Notes: generated by a model not told the origin, from the letters alone. 64,000 bases of DNA from Phycisphaerae bacterium (GCA_030425705.1 JAUHZU010000002.1:434001-498000), one strand, 5' to 3'; shown: positions 1 to 8,592, numbered from the stretch's first letter. Made by a program: numbers and translations.

Positions 1-1256
1 TCGAGCTTGATCTCCGACAGCTCGCGCATCTCCGTGAACAGCGGGCGGGCGGGCCCACGGCTCATGACGGGGCGCGGCGCTCGCGACTGCTGCTCGCGCA
101 CCTCCGAGCACAGGTCCAGGTACTGCCCCGCGACCTGCTCCCACCGCATGTTCCGCATGTACTGGTAGGCGTTCTTGCGGATCGCGTGCCGGCGGACCTC
201 CTCGTCAAACAGCCCGTTGATCGCGGCCGACATCGCGTCCCGGTCCTTGAACGGCACGAGCACGCCTCTGTCGTCGGCGAGCATCTCCTGCGCGTACCAG
301 TACGGCGTGGACACCGTCGCCTTGCCCGTGCCCAGCGCGTACGCCAGCGTGCCCGAGGTGATCTGCGCCTCGTTCTCGTACGGCGTGACGTAGACGTCCG
401 CGCAGCCGAGGAACTCAACCAGCTCGTCCAGCTCGACGAAGCGGTTGAACCAGCGGATGTGCTTGTCAACGCCCAGTTCTTTCGCCCGGCGTTGCAGGCC
501 GTGGCGGTACTCCTCGCCGGCGTGCGCGATCACGCCCGGGTGCGTCGCGCCCAGGATCATGTACACCACGTCCGGGTGCTTCTCGACGACCGCGGGCAGC
601 GCGTCGATCATGTTCTCCAGCCCCTTGCTCGGCCCGAGCAGGCCGAACGTCAGGATCACCTTCTTCCCCTCGACGCCGAACTTGTCCTTGTAGAAGTTCG
701 GGTCGACGAAGGGCACGTCCGGGATGCCGTGGTGGATCAGCCGGACCTTGCTCTCCGGGACGCCGTACAGGCCCGTGAGGAAGTCGCGGGCGCGCTCGGC
801 CATGACGACGAGTTTGTCGCACCGCTCGAAGAGCCCTTCGGCGACGCGGCGGTAGTGCGGCTCGGGGTCGCGGAGCACGGTGTGCAGCGTCGCGACGACG
901 GGCATGCGCAGGCGGTCGATGAAGTCCAGGACGTGGGCACCCGCCTCGCCGCCGAAGATGCCGAACTCGTGCTGGAGCAGGACGACGTCGGTGTTCGCCG
1001 TGTTGAGGAAGTCCGCGGCGAGGCGGTACTCGGCGGGCCGCTGCTCGTTGATCTCGAACCACACCCGCGGGCCGTAGCGGTACCCCTCGGGCCGGTCGTT
1101 CATGGCGACGGCCTGGGTCTGCACGTCCGGCGCGGCCGCGCCCAGGGCCTCGGCCAGGTCCGCGGTAAACGTGGCGATCCCGCAGCGGCGCGGCAGGTAG
1201 CTGCCGATACACGACACCGATTGGAGCGACCCCCAGCGCTGACGACGTTGAGCCAT
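1..1256 (-). CDS. GT-B fold glycosyltransferase (GT4-like), 3' end outside window
   Basis: Probable retaining glycosyltransferase that moves a sugar from an activated donor, likely for a surface polysaccharide. The translation has [16 protein letters not shown] at residues 19-34 (acceptor-side N-domain), then [16 protein letters not shown] near residue 200 where the C-domain begins, and a donor-site segment [15 protein letters not shown] around residue 310. The ATG at 1256 is chosen because AAGGA lies about 9 nt upstream and homologues begin just before the SYLP motif. At least 418 codons are present and no stop is reached at the window edge. It is divergent from rfbA across 262 nt. Donor and acceptor are unknown. 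Confidence 0.85.
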   Translation of the reverse strand, partial: MAQRRQRWGSLQSVSCIGSYLPRRCGIATFTADLAEALGAAAPDVQTQAVAMNDRPEGYRYGPRVWFEINEQRPAEYRLAADFLNTANTDVVLLQHEFGIFGGEAGAHVLDFIDRLRMPVVATLHTVLRDPEPHYRRVAEGLFERCDKLVVMAERARDFLTGLYGVPESKVRLIHHGIPDVPFVDPNFYKDKFGVEGKKVILTFGLLGPSKGLENMIDALPAVVEKHPDVVYMILGATHPGVIAHAGEEYRHGLQRRAKELGVDKHIRWFNRFVELDELVEFLGCADVYVTPYENEAQITSGTLAYALGTGKATVSTPYWYAQEMLADDRGVLVPFKDRDAMSAAINGLFDEEVRRHAIRKNAYQYMRNMRWEQVAGQYLDLCSEVREQQSRAPRPVMSRGPARPLFTEMRELSEIKL

Positions 1257-1485
1257 GGCAAACATCCTTGTCCCGGCCGCGCGACCGCGTCCGATAAAGT
1301 CCCGCCGGTCGGCCCGCATGATAGGGCATCGCGTGGGTCATGTGCGATGCGCGACCTCCGATGCGCGACAAGCACCCGCGATCACCAGCGTTGGAGTTTC
1401 GGACATCGAACATCCCCGCCCCATCCCGCCGATGACCGTGGTGGGGCCCGCGCCCATCCAGCGAGCCACGCCCTTCGATCCCAGA

Positions 1486-1511
1486 CCCCAGACCCGAAAC
1501 CCCAGACCCGA
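1486..1511. repeat. 14-bp tandem direct repeat before rfbA
   Basis: CCCCAGACCCGA occurs at 1486-1497 and again at 1500-1511, with a third overlapping partial copy (CCCAGACCC) from 1480. The pair sits immediately upstream of the rfbA start codon, in place of an obvious Shine-Dalgarno sequence. Confidence 0.6.
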
Positions 1512-1518
1512 GCTTCAC

Positions 1519-2406
1519 ATGAAGGGCATCATCCTCGCCGGCGGCCACGGCACACGCCTCTACCCGCTCACCCAGGCGATCAGCAAGCAGCTCCTGCCGG
1601 TCTACAACAAGCCGATGATCTACTACCCGCTGTCGGTGCTCATGCTCGCTGGCATCCGCGAGGTCCTCATCATCTCCACGCCCCACGACCTGCCCCACTT
1701 CAAACGCCTGCTCAAGGACGGCAGCCAGTGGGGCATGGACTTCGCCTACGTCGAGCAGCCCGAGCCCAAGGGGCTCGCCCAGGCCTTCCTCCTCGACAAG
1801 CCCTTCATCAACCACCAGCCGACCTGCCTGATCCTCGGGGACAACATCTTCTACGGCAGCGGGCTCCGCCAGACCATCACCGAGGCGTCCCGGGTCACCG
1901 ACGGCGCGACCGTCTTCGGCTACCCGGTCAAAGACCCCGAGCGCTACGGCGTCGTCGAGTTCGACCCCGACGGTCGGGTCATCTCCCTCGAAGAAAAACC
2001 CAAAGAGCCCAAGAGCCACTTCGCCGTACCGGGGCTCTACTTCTATGACAAGGACGTGACGGCCATCGCCGAAGACCTCAAGCCCTCGGCCCGCGGGGAG
2101 CTGGAGATCACCGACCTCAACCGCGTCTACATGGACCGGGGCAAGCTGAACGTGAAGCTCTGGAGCCGGGGTACCGCCTGGCTCGACGCGGGAACGCACG
2201 AGTCGCTCTTGCAAGCCGGTACGTTTGTCGAGGCGATCGAGGAACGCCAGGGCATGATGATCTCCTGCCCCGAGGAGATCGCCTACAAGATGGGCTTCAT
2301 CGACGCGGCGAAGCTCGAACAGGCGGCCGAGTCGATGAAGAGCAACAGCTACGGGCAGTACCTGTTCCAGCTCCTGCACGAGAAGCGCAACGAGCCGTGG
2401 CTGTAG
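1519..2406 (+). CDS. rfbA: Glucose-1-phosphate thymidylyltransferase
   Basis: Makes dTDP-glucose from glucose 1-phosphate and dTTP, the first step of dTDP-rhamnose and other dTDP-deoxysugar pathways, in the cytoplasm. The protein is 295 aa, the usual size for RmlA/RfbA. It opens with the nucleotide-binding signature [13 protein letters not shown] (residues 6-18), followed by [17 protein letters not shown], and later has [13 protein letters not shown] and the sugar-site motif [13 protein letters not shown]. The start at 1519 places that signature at the usual distance from the N-terminus; longer in-frame starts would add a non-homologous leader. It is convergent with the DegT aminotransferase gene 18 nt downstream. 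rfbB, rfbC and rfbD are not in the window. Confidence 0.95.
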   Translation: MKGIILAGGHGTRLYPLTQAISKQLLPVYNKPMIYYPLSVLMLAGIREVLIISTPHDLPHFKRLLKDGSQWGMDFAYVEQPEPKGLAQAFLLDKPFINHQPTCLILGDNIFYGSGLRQTITEASRVTDGATVFGYPVKDPERYGVVEFDPDGRVISLEEKPKEPKSHFAVPGLYFYDKDVTAIAEDLKPSARGELEITDLNRVYMDRGKLNVKLWSRGTAWLDAGTHESLLQAGTFVEAIEERQGMMISCPEEIAYKMGFIDAAKLEQAAESMKSNSYGQYLFQLLHEKRNEPWL

Positions 2407-2424
2407 GCCCGCGGCCGAAGCCGG

Positions 2425-3579
2425 TCAGGCGTAGAACCGCTTGATCGTGTCGACGACGTGCGTGAGCTGTTCTTCGCGGAGCTCGGGGAAGATGGGCAGG
2501 GCGAGCACCTCCTGCGCCGCGGCCTCGGCCACGGGGAAGTCGCCGCGCTTGTGGCCCAGGTAGTCGAAGCACTTCTGTTCGTGCAGGCACAGCGGGTAGT
2601 ACACCGCCGACCCGACCCCCGCCGACCCGAGGTACCGCTGCAGCTCGTCCCGCTGCTCGGCGCGGATGACGTACTGGTTGTAGATCGAGCGGTTGCCCTC
2701 GGCGATCACCGGCGTGGTGACCTGCTTCACCTCGGCGAGCTGCGCATCGTAGAACGCGGCGTTGGACCGCCGGCCCTCGTGCCAGCTTTCCAGGTGCTTG
2801 AGCTTGACCGACAGGTACGCCGCCTGCAGCGTGTCGATGCGGAAGTTGCCGCCGACCTCGTCGTGGAAGTACCGCTCGTGCGCGCCGTGGTTGCGGAGCA
2901 TCTTCAGCCGCCGGGCGACCTCCTCGTCGTTGGTCGTGACCAGGCCCGCGTCGCCGGCGCCGCCCAGGTTCTTGGAGGGGAAGAAGCTGAAGCAGCCGCA
3001 GTGGCCCAGCGACCCGGCCAGCGCGTCGTGCTGCGCCGCGCCGATCGCCTGCGCCGCGTCCTCGACCACCTTCAGCTCGTGCTTCTCCGCCAGGTCCAGG
3101 ACGTCGTCCATGTCCGCCATCTGCCCGAACAGGTGCACGGGCATGATCGCGCGGGTCTTCTCGTTCACCACCGACTCGATCTGTGTCGTGTCGAGGTTGA
3201 ATGTCTCCGGGTCGATATCGACGAACACCGGCTTGAGCCCGCGGCGCTGGATCGACCCGCACGTCGCGAAGAAGGTGAACGGCGAGGTGACCACCTCGTC
3301 GCCGGGGTTCAGGTCCATCGCCATCAGCGCGAGGATCAGCGCGTCCGTCCCGCTGCTGCAGCCGACGGCGAACTGCGTCCCGCAGTAGGCGGCGGCCTCT
3401 TCCTCGAACTGCGTGACCGCGGGGCCGTTGACCATCACCTGGCTGTCGAGGATCTGCTCGAAGACGGCCAGGACCTCCTGCTTGAGCGGGGCGTACTGGG
3501 CACACAGGTCAAGCAGCGGGACGTCGAGCTGCGGCGGCGCGGGCTTGGTGTCGGTGGTCTTGGTGCTGGCGGCGTTCAC
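2425..3579 (-). CDS. DegT/DnrJ/EryC1/StrS family aminotransferase
   Basis: PLP-dependent aminotransferase that typically aminates a nucleotide-linked keto-sugar. The N-terminal part reads VPLLDLCAQYAPLKQEVL, the cofactor region includes EDAAQAIGA, and the Schiff-base lysine lies in FSFFPSKNLGGAGDAG. At 384 aa it has the family length. GTG at 3579 is preferred: AGGAG lies 7 nt upstream, while an in-frame ATG farther upstream adds an arginine-rich stretch. With rfbA next to it (convergent), a dTDP-amino-sugar product is plausible, but the substrate cannot be read from the sequence. Confidence 0.9.
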   Translation of the reverse strand: MNAASTKTTDTKPAPPQLDVPLLDLCAQYAPLKQEVLAVFEQILDSQVMVNGPAVTQFEEEAAAYCGTQFAVGCSSGTDALILALMAMDLNPGDEVVTSPFTFFATCGSIQRRGLKPVFVDIDPETFNLDTTQIESVVNEKTRAIMPVHLFGQMADMDDVLDLAEKHELKVVEDAAQAIGAAQHDALAGSLGHCGCFSFFPSKNLGGAGDAGLVTTNDEEVARRLKMLRNHGAHERYFHDEVGGNFRIDTLQAAYLSVKLKHLESWHEGRRSNAAFYDAQLAEVKQVTTPVIAEGNRSIYNQYVIRAEQRDELQRYLGSAGVGSAVYYPLCLHEQKCFDYLGHKRGDFPVAEAAAQEVLALPIFPELREEQLTHVVDTIKRFYA

Positions 3580-3698
3580 GGCGGCGCTCCTGCGGGGTCG
3601 GGGGTGCCGGTGGCCGCGGCGCATGCGGGTCCACCCAGCCGATCAACGGTATGCGGGGCGGTCGGCCGCGTCAACGCACCACGCCCCGGCCGTCCCTC

Positions 3699-3704
3699 TA
3701 CACT
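3699..3704 (+). promoter_or_regulatory. -10 element TACACT, 6 nt before ATG (leaderless start)
   Basis: TACACT ends 6 nt before the ATG at 3711, so transcription would begin at or next to the start codon. No Shine-Dalgarno sequence is present. The -35 region is weak. Confidence 0.6.
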
Positions 3705-3710
3705 GCCCGC

Positions 3711-4382
3711 ATGAAAGACTGTGACACAGTCGCCTACCACGACTGGTACCGGCCGGACGAGCCCCCGCAGGCCGCGGCCGACCGGTTCTACGACGTCATG
3801 CGCCGCCGCCGGTCGGTCCGCATGTTCGCCGACACCCCCGTGCCCCGCGCGCTGATCGCGTCGCTGGTGCGTTCGGCCGGCAGCGCGCCCAGCGGCGCGA
3901 ACAAGCAGCCCTGGCGGTTCGTCTGCGTCAGCGACCCGGGGCTCAAGCGCCGCATCCGCGAAGGGGCCGAGGAAGAAGAACGCGCCTTCTATGCCGGCCG
4001 GGCCAACGAGCAGTGGCTCAAGGACCTCGCGCCGCTCGGCACCGACGAGGACAAACGCTACCTCGAGGTCGCCCCCTGGCTGGTCGTCGTCTTCCGCCTC
4101 ACCCGGACCGACGACGGCGGGCAGGTCTACTACTCCAGCGAGTCCGTCGGCCTCGCGGCCGGCCACTTCCTCTGCGCCGCGCAGCACGCCGGGCTCGCCA
4201 CCCTTACCCACACCCCCAGCCCGATGAACTTCCTCAGCGATATCCTCGGCCGGCCCAAGCACGAGCGGCCCTACCTGCTCATCCCCGTGGGCTACCCCGC
4301 CGACGACTGCGTCGTCCCCCGTGAGGCGCTGCACCGCAAGCCGCTGGAGGACATCATGGTGGTCGAGGCCGGCGACGCCTAG
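3711..4382 (+). CDS. Nitroreductase-fold flavoprotein, iodotyrosine deiodinase-like
   Basis: FMN enzyme of the nitroreductase superfamily, 223 aa. The flavin-binding RRRRSVRMFADTPVP (near residues 31-45) and SAPSGANKQPW are clear. Beyond the general fold it matches the iodotyrosine deiodinase branch: an acidic EEEERAFY stretch (Glu90-x3-Tyr94), then Lys115 in DKRYLEVAPWLVVVF, then VYYSSESVGLAAG and LGRPKHERPYLLIPVGYP. The Glu/Tyr/Lys trio corresponds to the active-site lid that clamps the iodotyrosine zwitterion in the animal enzyme. Reductive dehalogenation of a halotyrosine is therefore the best guess, with a generic nitroreductase as the alternative. There is no signal peptide. Monocistronic, divergent from the aminotransferase gene. 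Confidence 0.85.
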   Translation: MKDCDTVAYHDWYRPDEPPQAAADRFYDVMRRRRSVRMFADTPVPRALIASLVRSAGSAPSGANKQPWRFVCVSDPGLKRRIREGAEEEERAFYAGRANEQWLKDLAPLGTDEDKRYLEVAPWLVVVFRLTRTDDGGQVYYSSESVGLAAGHFLCAAQHAGLATLTHTPSPMNFLSDILGRPKHERPYLLIPVGYPADDCVVPREALHRKPLEDIMVVEAGDA

Positions 4383-4426
4383 GCCCACACGCCGCGGGCC
4401 TCGTGCAACGGCAGCGCGATCCGGCT

Positions 4427-4432
4427 TACACT
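4427..4432 (+). promoter_or_regulatory. -10 element TACACT upstream of the protease gene
   Basis: TACACT lies 8 nt before an ATG at 4441 that opens only a 16-codon ORF, and 40 nt before the ATG at 4473 of the lipoprotein protease. It gives a leader of about 33 nt for the protease. Confidence 0.5.
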
Positions 4433-4472
4433 GCCCGCCGATGCCCGGTGTTTCTGGTTGTTCCCGAGCGAG

Positions 4473-5468
4473 ATGGTTATGCGACGCATGAGTTGGCCGG
4501 CCCTGCTTGTCCTGATGGTGTTTGGCGTGGGCTGTTCGGCAACGCCGTCGGTCGAGGACGGCACGCTGTACCGCACCCTGCGCGGCGCGTCGGCGGCGGT
4601 GCTGAAGGACGGGCGGATCGCGGGGTCGGGGTCGTTCATCGACGGGCAGGGCACGTTCCTCACCGCCGCGCACGTCGTGCACAACACCGAGGACCGGGTC
4701 GAGCTCCTGCTGCACGACGGCACGGAGCTGCCGTGCACCGTTGTGGCGCGGGACCTGGGCGCGGACATCGTGCTGCTGCAGCGCGTCGATGCCGACGGCC
4801 AACCCCTGCCGACGCCCGCGGGCTGGCTGAACCTCGCGGCCGAGCCGCCCCCCGCCGGGGCCTCGGTCTACGTCTACGGGGCCCCCGCCATGTACCGCGA
4901 CCTCATGCTGCCCGGCCGGATCGCCGCCGACACCCCCCGCTACAACCACCAGGGCGCCAACGACTGCTACCTCCACTCGGTCAACCTCGCCGGCCCCACC
5001 CCGCCAGGCATCTCCGGCGGGAACTGGGTCGATGCCCGCGGCCAAGTCGTCGGCGTGCAGTGCTCGCACATCGGCTCGGAGTCCGCGACCACGGGCATGG
5101 CCTTCATCGCCCCGCTCAACGACATCCGCCGGCTCGTCGCCGCACGCACCGACCAGCCCGCCACGACGATCGGGGCACAGGTCGTCACGCTCTGGTCCCA
5201 GTCCTTCGGCTACACCAAACGCTTCCCCGAGGGCACCGTCGGCGTCGCGCTGCACCGCATCAAGGACACCGGCCCGGTCGCCGACGCCGAGGTCCCCAAG
5301 GACGTCGTCATCACCCACGTCAACGGCACGCCGACCCCGGACATCAACGCGTTCATGGACGCTGTCCGCGCCCACGCCCCGGGCGACACGATCGAGCTGT
5401 CGACCATCGCGCCCGACTCGCACGAGCTGAAGGCGTACTCCGTCACGCTCGCGGAGCTGGTGTGGTAA
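4473..5468 (+). CDS. Trypsin-like serine protease with PDZ domain, lipoprotein
   Basis: HtrA-like secreted protease of about 331 aa. It starts with a lipoprotein signal (ALLVLMVFGVGC, lipobox cysteine near residue 19). The catalytic triad is visible: His in FLTAAHVVHN, Asp in GADIVLLQ and Ser in TPPGISGGNW. A C-terminal PDZ-like region includes KDVVITHVNGTPTPDINAFM. Expected to sit anchored in the periplasm or outer membrane for protein quality control or regulated cleavage. The ATG at 4473 is chosen because GAGCGAG precedes it closely; the ATGs at 4479 and 4488 are alternatives. Convergent with the glycosylase gene. Confidence 0.85.
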   Translation: MVMRRMSWPALLVLMVFGVGCSATPSVEDGTLYRTLRGASAAVLKDGRIAGSGSFIDGQGTFLTAAHVVHNTEDRVELLLHDGTELPCTVVARDLGADIVLLQRVDADGQPLPTPAGWLNLAAEPPPAGASVYVYGAPAMYRDLMLPGRIAADTPRYNHQGANDCYLHSVNLAGPTPPGISGGNWVDARGQVVGVQCSHIGSESATTGMAFIAPLNDIRRLVAARTDQPATTIGAQVVTLWSQSFGYTKRFPEGTVGVALHRIKDTGPVADAEVPKDVVITHVNGTPTPDINAFMDAVRAHAPGDTIELSTIAPDSHELKAYSVTLAELVW

Positions 5469-5478
5469 GCACCGCGGG

Positions 5479-6450
5479 TCAGGGGCTGTTGAGCGCCGCG
5501 GCGGTGAACTGCTTCGCGTCTTGCTCGTGGTCCCACGCGTGGCTCGGGCCGAAGCGCGCCTCGTAGCCCTGCCACAGCTCGAACCAGTAGGCGAGGAAGG
5601 CGTACGGCGCGTACCGGCCGTAGTGCTTCTCGATGCGCTGGTGGAGCTTGGTCGGGTCCTTGGGCCGGCGGACGCCGTGCGTCTTGCAGTAGTGGCGGTA
5701 GGTCTCGGTGTCGATCGCCAGTCGGTCGTAGTGGCCCAGGAGCATGAGGATGTTGGCCGCGGCGTAGGGGCCGATGCCGTGGAGCTTGAGCGCGGCGTCG
5801 TACACCTCGCCGCTGGTGCGGTCGGGGTGCTCGAACCAGGCGAGGTCGACGCTGCCGTCGAGGATGTTGCGGGCGAGCTGGACGATGCGGCCGGCGCGGT
5901 AGCCGACCCGGCAGACGCTTTTCAGGCGCTGCTCGCCGAAGTCCGCGACCTGCTCGGGCGTGGGGAACCCGCCGTGGCCGACGTGCTCGACGAGCTGGGC
6001 GTTCATGTTGACGGTGTTGGGCCAGGTGACGTTGCAGGAGGTGATGGTCTTGACGATGTCCTCGAAGAGGTTCTCGCCGCGGAACAGCCGGCCGAACCCG
6101 CGCCGCTTCGCCTGGGGGTGGAGCTTGTACCACCCGCGCAGGTCCGCGTCGATGCGCAGCATGCGGACGGCCTGCTGTTTGATCGTGTCGTGGTGCTGGC
6201 GCGCGAGCGTGCGGTCGCAGTGGATCGCGAGCGGGTAGCCACGCAGCGCGGCCCGCCCACGCCGGCCCGCCGTGCGGGGTTGCGTGAACCGGCAGCGCAC
6301 GATCCGGCCGTCGCCGTCGCGCAGCACGCGGTGGAGCTGCTGCTTGTCCTTGTCCCAGCGCGACGGCGCGAGCAGGAAGTGCCCGTACGAACACACCGCC
6401 GAGAACAGCTCGAAATCACGCGGAACGGGGAGGGTGAGTCGGGTGGGCAT
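5479..6450 (-). CDS. HhH-GPD DNA base-excision glycosylase
   Basis: DNA glycosylase of the helix-hairpin-helix-GPD superfamily, 323 aa, removing damaged bases in the cytoplasm. The hairpin LKLHGIGPYAAANIL is followed by the catalytic aspartate in RLAIDTETYRHY. The position that holds the Schiff-base lysine in OGG1/EndoIII-type bifunctional enzymes is tyrosine here (GIGPYAA), which predicts a monofunctional AlkA-type glycosylase. FRGENLFEDIVKTITSCN matches the start of the GPD domain. The N-terminal 100 residues form the extra domain seen in AlkA/OGG1 relatives. Its start lies 4 nt after the end of the upstream lipoprotein gene. Target lesion not determinable. Confidence 0.85.
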   Translation of the reverse strand: MPTRLTLPVPRDFELFSAVCSYGHFLLAPSRWDKDKQQLHRVLRDGDGRIVRCRFTQPRTAGRRGRAALRGYPLAIHCDRTLARQHHDTIKQQAVRMLRIDADLRGWYKLHPQAKRRGFGRLFRGENLFEDIVKTITSCNVTWPNTVNMNAQLVEHVGHGGFPTPEQVADFGEQRLKSVCRVGYRAGRIVQLARNILDGSVDLAWFEHPDRTSGEVYDAALKLHGIGPYAAANILMLLGHYDRLAIDTETYRHYCKTHGVRRPKDPTKLHQRIEKHYGRYAPYAFLAYWFELWQGYEARFGPSHAWDHEQDAKQFTAAALNSP

Positions 6451-6453
6451 AGG

Positions 6454-7026
6454 TCAGTCGACGCGGTTGAACAACACGCCTGGATCACGCTCGTCCGTGA
6501 TTCTGCTGTCACGCACTCGCAACGAAAACTCTCGGGCTTGACCGTTAGGGAGGAACTCAAACCCTTTCAACAACGGTGCGTTACCGTTGGGTGATCCGAA
6601 GTGTTCGACAAGCTCATCATCCGGAAGATCGTTGAGTCGCTCGGCTTCGGCAAGCTCTTCGGGTGTATCGTCGTCCGAGAAGCTGTCGGGCAGCAGTCGG
6701 ATCACGACCCAGTCTTTGCCGTAGTCGTAGACCCGGTAACTGCCTTCTGAAGGGAACGCGCCGAGGTGTGTGTAGGTTCCATCAGATCGGATGATCCACT
6801 GTGCCCCGCGGTTCGCATCTTCAAGTCGTTCGCGGAGGTCGGGGGTGTCGGGGTTTGCGGCAACCCGGTCATCGATCGCACGCTGCATGTCGACGGCGTC
6901 CGCTTCCCAAACACCAATGAAATCTGGCGGTTCCCCATTGGAACATCCGGCGACACTCATCGTGAGCAGGAGTAGCAACACAAGCGGTGGTAGACAGAAA
7001 CAGTTTGGGATTTTCATACGGAACAT
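6454..7026 (-). CDS. Lipoprotein of unknown function
   Basis: A 190-aa predicted lipoprotein not assigned to a known family. It has a strongly hydrophobic signal (LPPLVLLLLLTMSVAGC), followed by FIGVWEADAVDMQRAIDDR. The GVWE opening and a later GSYRVYDYGKDWVVIRLLP resemble small lipocalin-like or DUF-type secreted proteins that start with a 'GxW' strand. Base composition is visibly less GC-rich than the neighbours. ATG 7026 follows GAGGTG; ATG 7017 (MKIPN) is possible. It probably shares a transcript with the downstream glycosylase gene and is preceded by the amidotransferase gene 20 nt away. Confidence 0.7.
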   Translation of the reverse strand: MFRMKIPNCFCLPPLVLLLLLTMSVAGCSNGEPPDFIGVWEADAVDMQRAIDDRVAANPDTPDLRERLEDANRGAQWIIRSDGTYTHLGAFPSEGSYRVYDYGKDWVVIRLLPDSFSDDDTPEELAEAERLNDLPDDELVEHFGSPNGNAPLLKGFEFLPNGQAREFSLRVRDSRITDERDPGVLFNRVD

Positions 7027-7046
7027 GGCACCTCGTGTGGAGCACC

Positions 7047-7811
7047 CTACCCCCGCCGGAAGTTCGCGACCTCTTTGCCCGTGTCGGGCAGACGCTTGTC
7101 GAGGGGGAACAGGCGGTCGGCGATGAGCTTGCACTGGCGGTCGCCCAGATGGCGGTACAGGTCGTAGTGCTGCTCGACGCCCTGCCTGAGCGTGCCCGCG
7201 TCCGTGCCGGCGGCGTCGGCCCAGGCGGGGTTCTCGTCGATGACGCTCAGGCACTTGGGCTTGTCCCACTCGAAGTGGTACTGGTAGCCGTAGGTCGTGA
7301 GCCCGACGCGGAAGCACTGGGCCTTGCACCCGGCCGAAGACATCAGCGGTGCCGGCGTCCCGCCGGGGGGCGGCACGGTGACCTCGTGGGCGTGCGCGTG
7401 CATCTGCACACTGGTCCACGGGATGCCGGCCAGGAGCGGGTCGGTCGTGCCGAAGAACGACTGGGTGACCTCGGCCATGCCCAGCTCGGGGGTCTGCGAC
7501 GGGCCGACCTCACCGCCCAGCGCGACGGCCAGGAGCTGCGCGCCGAGGCAGACGCCGACGATCGGCAGCTTCGCGTCGTGGGCCTCCCGGATTAGTTCGA
7601 TCTCGCGGGCCATCCACGGGTGCCGGTCCTGCTCGTTCGTGTCCTGCGGCCCGCCCATAAGGACCAGCCCGTCGAGGTTGTCCAGGTCCGGCGGGAGGGC
7701 TTCGCCGCGGTGCGGGCGGACGACGCGCAGCTTGTGGCCGTGCGAGACGAGCGCTGCGGTGAGGCGGTTGGCGTAGTCGCGGTCGGCGTGTTCGGTGACG
7801 AGGATGGCCAT
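7047..7811 (-). CDS. Class I glutamine amidotransferase domain protein
   Basis: Free-standing class I glutamine amidotransferase-like protein, 254 aa, cytoplasmic. The nucleophile elbow GVCLGAQLLA (Cys near residue 90) and the His/Glu pair in YQYHFEWD are intact, so glutamine (or gamma-glutamyl) hydrolysis is expected. It resembles the GMP-synthase-like GATase family of stand-alone proteins, whose acceptor substrate is usually unknown. A TACAAT element lies on this strand at 7857-7862, about 45 nt before the start. Confidence 0.85.
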   Translation of the reverse strand: MAILVTEHADRDYANRLTAALVSHGHKLRVVRPHRGEALPPDLDNLDGLVLMGGPQDTNEQDRHPWMAREIELIREAHDAKLPIVGVCLGAQLLAVALGGEVGPSQTPELGMAEVTQSFFGTTDPLLAGIPWTSVQMHAHAHEVTVPPPGGTPAPLMSSAGCKAQCFRVGLTTYGYQYHFEWDKPKCLSVIDENPAWADAAGTDAGTLRQGVEQHYDLYRHLGDRQCKLIADRLFPLDKRLPDTGKEVANFRRG

Positions 7812-8016
7812 GGGGTCGGGTTTCGCGTCGGGGGTGCCGGGTTCGGGGGGATGTACGGATTGTAAGCCACCGCCGGGGTCCCGCCTGCCGGGCGGGTTGT
7901 TGGGTCAACTGGCCTGGTCAGTACCGGCTGGTGGAATCATGGCGCGGTTCGTTTGAGTCGGGCCGCCAGATTGCCGATGTAGCCGATAACCGCATCCGCA
8001 GCAGAGGAGCCGTTCG

Positions 8017-8382
8017 ATGGTTGAGAAGCATAACCAGGACCGTGGGCCGGACCGCCGGCAGAACGTCGTCGACACCCGCACCTCGGGGCTGGAGCGTCGG
8101 CGTGGGCCGGGGCGTCGGCTGAGCGACTTCGCCAAGCGTGCGGAGGAAGGCGAGATGACGCCCGAGCAGTTCCTGTTCATCCAGGCGGTGGACACGTTCA
8201 AGCGGGTGAACAACCGCCCGTTCCCGACGTGGACCGAGGTGCTGGAGGTGATCCGCAAGCTGGGCTACCGCAAGACGTGCGCGACGGAGCTGGAGCTGCC
8301 GCAGTGCGAGGACTGGACCGAGCCGGCCGACGCCGAGTCGTTCCCCCCGGAAGAGCCGGGCACGACCGCGGAAGCGGCGTAG
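8017..8382 (+). CDS. Conserved-type small protein of unknown function
   Basis: Hydrophilic 121-aa protein with no signal peptide or membrane segment. The N-terminus is very basic (RRRGPGRRLSDFAKR near residues 27-41). A central region with EMTPEQFLFIQAVDTFKR and PTWTEVLEVIRKLGYRK is predicted helical and could be a small nucleic-acid-binding or regulatory module; the C-terminal 30 residues are acidic and proline-rich. GAGGAG sits 7 nt before the ATG, and a strong hairpin terminator follows, supporting a real monocistronic gene. Function not recognised. Confidence 0.75.
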   Translation: MVEKHNQDRGPDRRQNVVDTRTSGLERRRGPGRRLSDFAKRAEEGEMTPEQFLFIQAVDTFKRVNNRPFPTWTEVLEVIRKLGYRKTCATELELPQCEDWTEPADAESFPPEEPGTTAEAA

Positions 8383-8426
8383 GCTTCTATCGCAGCGGTC
8401 ACAGAATCCACAGATCAACACCGATC

Positions 8427-8460
8427 AAGGCAGCGGCGCGATGCCGCTGCCTTGTTGTAT
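8427..8460 (+). terminator. Hairpin terminator
   Basis: Perfect 11-bp stem (8427-8437 with 8443-8453), 5-nt loop, then TTGTTGT. It follows the small basic protein gene. Confidence 0.7.
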
Positions 8461-8490
8461 TGGGCTTGGCGTTACACACGGATCGGGCGC

Positions 8491-8541
8491 GAAGCCCAGC
8501 CCCGATGGGGCTGGGACCTACAGATGCAATCTGTGGGCTTC
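8491..8541. repeat. Nested inverted repeats (three-way junction-like element)
   Basis: An outer stem GAAGCCCA/TGGGCTTC (8491-8498 with 8534-8541) encloses two small hairpins: GCCCC-GAT-GGGGC (8499-8511) and CAGAT-GCA-ATCTG (8521-8533). It lies in the 210-nt gap between the terminator and the Nudix promoter. It resembles REP/BIME-like intergenic elements or a small structured RNA; no second copy was noticed in this window. Confidence 0.55.
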
Positions 8542-8556
8542 GAGCGGATGACAAGA

Positions 8557-8586
8557 GTGACGAGAGCGCTGTAAATCCGCTACCTT
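8557..8586 (+). promoter_or_regulatory. Promoter GTGACG-18-TACCTT, leaderless for Nudix gene
   Basis: GTGACG at 8557-8562 and TACCTT at 8581-8586 are 18 nt apart. The -10 ends 6 nt before the ATG at 8593, predicting a leaderless mRNA. Confidence 0.55.
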
Positions 8587-8592
8587 TTCCCG

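Noticed and set aside
186-2048. Very long open frames on both strands overlapping the first glycosyltransferase and rfbA (e.g. 186-2048 plus, 466-2379 minus)
   Set aside because: GC-rich DNA gives long stop-free shadow frames; their translations are Arg/Pro/Ala/Val-rich with no motifs, whereas the minus-strand frame 1-1256 and plus-strand 1519-2406 carry family signatures.
4441-4491. ATG at 4441, 8 nt after a TACACT box, as start of the serine protease
   Set aside because: This frame stops after 16 codons; the protease frame starts at 4473 with a lipoprotein signal.
8495-8515. CCCAGCCCC-GAT-GGGGCTGGG as a simple terminator of the small basic protein gene
   Set aside because: There is no T-run after it and the true terminator with TTGTTGT lies upstream at 8427-8460; it forms part of the larger nested element.
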